DNA of 46,480 bases, taken from NCBI GenBank assembly GCA_003150615.1, contig QALN01000008.1, positions 1 through 46,480 on the forward strand. The letters are read 5' to 3'. A program made the position numbers and the translations under genes. Positions 43,536 to 46,480 of this stretch are shown one piece after another. The stretch comes from Flavobacteriales bacterium (GTDB lineage: Bacteria > Bacteroidota > Bacteroidia > Flavobacteriales > UBA1820). Position 1 is the stretch's first letter. Each line of letters begins with the position of its first letter. The notes under the pieces are model-generated. The model had not been told where the DNA came from. It saw only the letters and a program-made list of their open reading frames with translations, and ran no database searches.

Positions 43536-43870
43536 ATCCTTTCGAAAATCTATTTAGTTTAGCCCAAATCGTACAACCAAAACAGAAGCTTAATAAGGTC
43601 AAACAATATGGTTACTAAGCCTATTGTAAAAACTACAATGGCTATAACACCCAAAAATCCATATATCGTTATTATTTGTATATTTTATTGATTCATTTAT
43701 ATCCGAAAACGTTATTATTCATGATCATATGCCTTTGAAAATATTATAATCCCGACCTACGCAGTTGTTCGGCAATTCCGCCTGTTGATACCAACAGCTT
43801 TTAATAAACTATCTTTGAGTTAGAAATAGATTGCATTTAAACCCATCTGTAGGGTATTGTACCATAACGA
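43536..43870. other. Degenerate A+T-rich stretch
   Basis: No intact gene is visible. On the minus strand at about 43555-43680 a frame without ATG encodes a hydrophobic stretch (IYGFLGVIAIVVFTIGLVTILFD and so on) that could be the end of a lost membrane protein. Another short frame reads LLVSTGGIAEQLRRSGL near 43750-43805. Both look like remnants. Confidence 0.35.
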
Positions 43871-44089
43871 TTAATCATTCCCATCGTATTCTTCCCCAAC
43901 ATTAAAAATCGCAGAAATCAGAGCATTTAGCAATCATTCCTGCTATCACGTCAACTATCGAATCGATGCTTACGAGCGTTTTAAATCCAACTGCATGAAG
44001 TTTACGCATGGCTTTATGCGTTCGGTATTGGTAGGTGTGCCCCGCTCCAGTTCATCATATCCTGTGAGAGTAAAGCTGAAAGAGGCCAT
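43871..44089 (-). CDS. Small open reading frame, 72 codons, unknown
   Basis: From the ATG complementary to 44087-44089 the frame reads MASFSFTLTGYDELERGTPTNTERIKP and continues to VGEEYDGND and a stop. I do not recognise it. It has a short hydrophobic stretch (IVDVIAGMIAKCLISAIF). It lies between phage debris and the paralogue array and may be a relic. Confidence 0.3.
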
Positions 44090-44128
44090 ATTGCGTTTCT
44101 CTTTCAGTATTCTTTCGAGAAATAAAAG

Positions 44129-44662
44129 TTATTCAAACAGGATATTGTTTTGCGGCTTATTGCTGATAGTAGGCTTTACCTGTATCAATTTTACAGTTTG
44201 CGGAGTTATCTGGTTGAACTGTGGATTTTTGTCTATGAAATAGACTTTCTTGTCGCGAAGGTTCTCGAAGTATTCCCAGATTTCCTCTTTGGACATGGAC
44301 TCGAACAGTTCGTCGAGGTCTATGATGTAATTGTTGTCCAAAAAGGAGGCGGGTTCGGTGCGGATTTCCAGGGTGTCATCCCAATACACCTGCCTTTTTT
44401 TTGATAGCTCATAGGTATTGTAATTCACATGGAAAAACATTAAATATATTTCCCTAGCATCAGAAAGATAGGTAAAATTTATAGGCCCCCAATTATATAA
44501 ATGACTATTATTTGGTTGATCTACCCTTCTAAAACCCTCCGATACATTATTTTCGCCTTTCGATGTTACGTAGAAATATACCGGTTCACGGTCTTCTTCC
44601 TGAGCATAGCCTGCGGCAAACGGCAGCAGAAGCAATGCGATGAGTGTTATTAGTTTTTTCAT
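44129..44662 (-). CDS. Secreted protein of the tandem array, copy A1
   Basis: A 177-residue exported protein with signal peptide MKKLITLIALLLLPFAAGYAQ. I know no family for it. The mature protein begins EEDREPVYFYVTSKG, then a variable block at about 36-78, then the conserved block YNTYELSKKRQVYWDDTLEIRTEPASFLDNNYIIDLDELF and FIDKNPQFNQITPQTVKLIQV. It shares these blocks with the three copies to its right but has its own middle and tail (SNKPQNNILFE). The frame opens 21 codons earlier, but that part is the intergenic hairpin. It is the last gene of the array as transcribed. Confidence 0.8.
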   Translation of the reverse strand: MKKLITLIALLLLPFAAGYAQEEDREPVYFYVTSKGENNVSEGFRRVDQPNNSHLYNWGPINFTYLSDAREIYLMFFHVNYNTYELSKKRQVYWDDTLEIRTEPASFLDNNYIIDLDELFESMSKEEIWEYFENLRDKKVYFIDKNPQFNQITPQTVKLIQVKPTISNKPQNNILFE

Positions 44663-44682
44663 GTGTAGCGGTAATAGAAGAA

Positions 44683-44708
44683 CCGGGAGGAGGCTTTTCT
44701 CCTCCCGG
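44683..44708 (-). terminator. Hairpin between array copies B1 and A1
   Basis: CCGGGAGGAG and CTCCTCCCGG pair in a perfect 10-bp stem with a 6-base loop, 14 bases past the B1 stop and 20 before the A1 start. On the minus strand it runs into UUCUUCU, a weaker U-tract than the next copies have. Confidence 0.7.
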
Positions 44709-44721
44709 GAAATCAAAGTCA

Positions 44722-45255
44722 TCACAATATTATGGTCGGATTAACCGGCCGGTTGCTGATGGTAGGCTTTACCTGTATCAATTTTACAGTTTGCGGAGTT
44801 ATCTGGTTGAACTGTGGGTTTTTGTCTATGAAATAGACTTTCTTGTCGCGAAGGTTCTCGAAGTATTCCCAGATTTCCTCTTTGGACATTGTGTCGAACA
44901 GTTCGTCGAGGTCTATGATGTAATTGTTGTCCAGAAAGGAGGCAGGTTCGGTGCGGATTTCCATCGTGTCATCCCAATACACCTGCCTTTTTTTTGATAG
45001 CTCGTAGGTGTTGTAATCAATATGTGAAAAAATTACTTCTACTTTCTTATTCTCTGATTTATATATAAAATGTATAGAATAGTCATTGTGTGTTGGTAAC
45101 TTTTTCGAACTTTTATTTCTAGAAAAGCCTTCTGTTACTCCACTTTCCCCTTTCGATGTTACATAGAAATATACCGGCTCACGGTCTTCTTCCTGAGCAT
45201 AGCCTGCGGCAAACGGCAGCAGGAACAGTGCGATGAGTGTTATTAGTTTTTTCAT
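44722..45255 (-). CDS. Secreted protein of the tandem array, copy B1
   Basis: A 177-residue exported protein with signal peptide cut after GYAQ. The variable block (ESGVTEGFSRNKSSKKLPTHNDYSIHFIYKSENKKVEVIFSH) differs strongly from A1 and A2, while the C-terminal two-thirds are almost the same. The product is identical in sequence to copy B2, and the genes differ at one base that I can see (44818). The function is unknown. A periplasmic or surface location is inferred from the signal peptide. Confidence 0.82.
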   Translation of the reverse strand: MKKLITLIALFLLPFAAGYAQEEDREPVYFYVTSKGESGVTEGFSRNKSSKKLPTHNDYSIHFIYKSENKKVEVIFSHIDYNTYELSKKRQVYWDDTMEIRTEPASFLDNNYIIDLDELFDTMSKEEIWEYFENLRDKKVYFIDKNPQFNQITPQTVKLIQVKPTISNRPVNPTIIL

Positions 45256-45275
45256 GTGCAGCGGTAATAGAAAAA

Positions 45276-45303
45276 CCGGGAGGAGAGTAAAGCCTCCTCC
45301 CTG
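45276..45303 (-). terminator. Hairpin between array copies A2 and B1
   Basis: GGGAGGAG (45278-45285) pairs with CTCCTCCC (45294-45301) and is followed on the minus strand by five U, 16 bases before the B1 ATG. It is the most diverged of the three hairpins. Confidence 0.7.
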
Positions 45304-45316
45304 AAAATCATAATTA

Positions 45317-45868
45317 TTATTTCATGCCACCTTCTTTCACTATAAGGCCGCCAGGGCGATTATTCGAGGATAATTTTACTTGTATCAATTTCACTGTTTG
45401 TTGGTTTATCTGGCCGTATTCGGGATTTTTATCTATAAAATATATCTTTTTATTATATAATTCATCTGTATAATCCCAGATTTCCTCTTTGGACATGGAC
45501 TCGAACAGTTCGTCGAGGTCTATGATGTAATTGTTGTCCAGAAAGGAGGCGGGTTCGGTGCGGATTTCCATCGTGTCATCCCATCTCACAGGCCGTATTT
45601 TTGAAAGTTCATAGGTGTTATAATCTATGTGCATAAACCATGCCCTAACTTTTTTGGATTTTGAAATATATGTAAAATATATAGGTACACTTCTATGACA
45701 TGGATCGTTATTGCTACCATTTCCTCTCCATACGCCTTCAGATAAGTCGTTATTGGATTTTGAATTTACGTAGAAATATACCGGTTCATGTTCTGTATCT
45801 TCCGACTGTGCATATCCTGCGGCAAACGGCAGCAGAAGCAATGCGATGAGTGTTATTAGTTTTTTCAT
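45317..45868 (-). CDS. Secreted protein of the tandem array, copy A2
   Basis: A 183-residue exported protein. After the shared signal peptide it reads SEDTEHEPVYFYVNSK, then its own variable block (NNDLSEGVWRGNGSNNDPCHRSVPIYFTYISKSKKVRAWFMH), then the conserved DDTMEIRTEPASFLDNNYIIDLDELFESMSKEEIW. A second local change (DYTDELYNKKIYFIDKNPEYGQINQQ) and a different tail (SSNNRPGGLIVKEGGMK) set it apart. Alternating identical and divergent blocks suggest recombination among copies. The start at 45868 is the ATG of the signal peptide. Confidence 0.82.
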   Translation of the reverse strand: MKKLITLIALLLLPFAAGYAQSEDTEHEPVYFYVNSKSNNDLSEGVWRGNGSNNDPCHRSVPIYFTYISKSKKVRAWFMHIDYNTYELSKIRPVRWDDTMEIRTEPASFLDNNYIIDLDELFESMSKEEIWDYTDELYNKKIYFIDKNPEYGQINQQTVKLIQVKLSSNNRPGGLIVKEGGMK

Positions 45869-45888
45869 GTGTAGCGGTAATAGAAAAA

Positions 45889-45914
45889 CCGGGAGGAGAC
45901 TTTTCTCCTCCCGG
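45889..45914 (-). terminator. Hairpin between array copies B2 and A2
   Basis: A perfect 10-bp stem CCGGGAGGAG/CTCCTCCCGG with a 6-base loop and U5 on the minus strand, 13 bases past the B2 stop and 20 before the A2 ATG. It is a textbook intrinsic terminator. Confidence 0.8.
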
Positions 45915-45927
45915 AAAATCAAAGTCA

Positions 45928-46461
45928 TCACAATATTATGGTCGGATTAACCGGCCGGTTGCTGATGGTAGGCTTTACCTGTATCAATTTTACAGTTTGC
46001 GGAGTTATCTGGTTGAACTGTGGATTTTTGTCTATGAAATAGACTTTCTTGTCGCGAAGGTTCTCGAAGTATTCCCAGATTTCCTCTTTGGACATTGTGT
46101 CGAACAGTTCGTCGAGGTCTATGATGTAATTGTTGTCCAGAAAGGAGGCAGGTTCGGTGCGGATTTCCATCGTGTCATCCCAATACACCTGCCTTTTTTT
46201 TGATAGCTCGTAGGTGTTGTAATCAATATGTGAAAAAATTACTTCTACTTTCTTATTCTCTGATTTATATATAAAATGTATAGAATAGTCATTGTGTGTT
46301 GGTAACTTTTTCGAACTTTTATTTCTAGAAAAGCCTTCTGTTACTCCACTTTCCCCTTTCGATGTTACATAGAAATATACCGGCTCACGGTCTTCTTCCT
46401 GAGCATAGCCTGCGGCAAACGGCAGCAGGAACAGTGCGATGAGTGTTATTAGTTTTTTCAT
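45928..46461 (-). CDS. Secreted protein of the tandem array, copy B2
   Basis: Encodes the same 177 residues as copy B1. The only base change I find is silent (46024, AAT for AAC). Upstream sequence to the window edge also matches the flank of B1, so the duplicated tract is at least 560 bp and repeats at a distance of 1206 bp. The array probably continues to the right. The function is unknown. Confidence 0.82.
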   Translation of the reverse strand: MKKLITLIALFLLPFAAGYAQEEDREPVYFYVTSKGESGVTEGFSRNKSSKKLPTHNDYSIHFIYKSENKKVEVIFSHIDYNTYELSKKRQVYWDDTMEIRTEPASFLDNNYIIDLDELFDTMSKEEIWEYFENLRDKKVYFIDKNPQFNQITPQTVKLIQVKPTISNRPVNPTIIL

Positions 46462-46480
46462 GTGCAGCGGTAATAGAAAA

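Larger units (their letters stand above)
44695..46480. repeat. Tandem duplication with 1206-bp period
   Basis: 44695-45274 and 45901-46480 are near-identical copies, each holding a whole B gene and parts of its flanking hairpins. The A genes between and beside them are homologous but diverged. This fits unequal crossing-over or gene conversion in a tandem family. Confidence 0.85.

Noticed and set aside
1..46480. CRISPR arrays, rRNA genes and complete insertion sequences.
   Set aside because: I looked for regularly spaced repeats, rRNA landmarks and transposase motifs and found none in the window.

Overview
The window looks like chromosome of a Bacteroidales bacterium. The evidence is the -7 promoter box TAnnTTTG found upstream of many genes, the near absence of Shine-Dalgarno sites, and families such as DUF3127, DUF3276 (PUR), DUF3575, TolB-like lipoproteins and a CTnDOT-type integrase. 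Heavy use of ATA and a mid-range GC content would suit the Rikenellaceae/Alistipes side of the order, but that placement is inference.

Left edge (1-1500): the 5' part of a mobile-element tyrosine recombinase, followed by a gene-free stretch with three inverted repeats. From 1500 to 36500 and on to 41100 the window is mostly core chromosome. A polyamine operon (a fused AdoMet decarboxylase/spermidine synthase, then agmatinase) is followed by a beta-propeller lipoprotein, rsgA, rlmN, and a run of polyprenyl synthetase, surE, lpxB, DUF5131 and comEC. Next come a SIMPL protein, small exported proteins and a CDF metal exporter. A seven-gene efflux operon (TetR, TolC, HlyD, two ABC ATPases, two ABC-2 permeases) resembles E. 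coli cecR-ybhGFSR. After it lie DUF456, a probable sRNA, serS, a VOC protein, comM, a GNAT enzyme, dcp, DUF362, DUF4269, a TlpA-like protein, metK behind a probable SAM-II riboswitch, recX, an RsmI-like methylase, DUF3127, DUF3575, trpB, an SPL-like radical SAM protein, a zinc ribbon protein, a second GNAT enzyme and a PUR-family protein.

Right part (41260-46480): tRNA-Lys(CTT) is followed by decayed mobile DNA (an integrase relic and a frameshifted VRR-NUC nuclease) around an intact rtcB. Then comes a tandem array of four paralogous secreted proteins of unknown function, running off the right edge. Each has a conserved frame around a variable block, and consecutive genes are separated by an intrinsic terminator-like hairpin. 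Two copies differ by one visible base over more than 550 bp.

The observations most worth following are the hairpin-separated paralogue array, the promoter-sRNA-terminator unit at 24114-24246, the SAM-II-like leader of metK, a 70-bp promoter-bearing repeat found upstream of both rlmN and the CDF gene, and the fused SpeD-SpeE enzyme.
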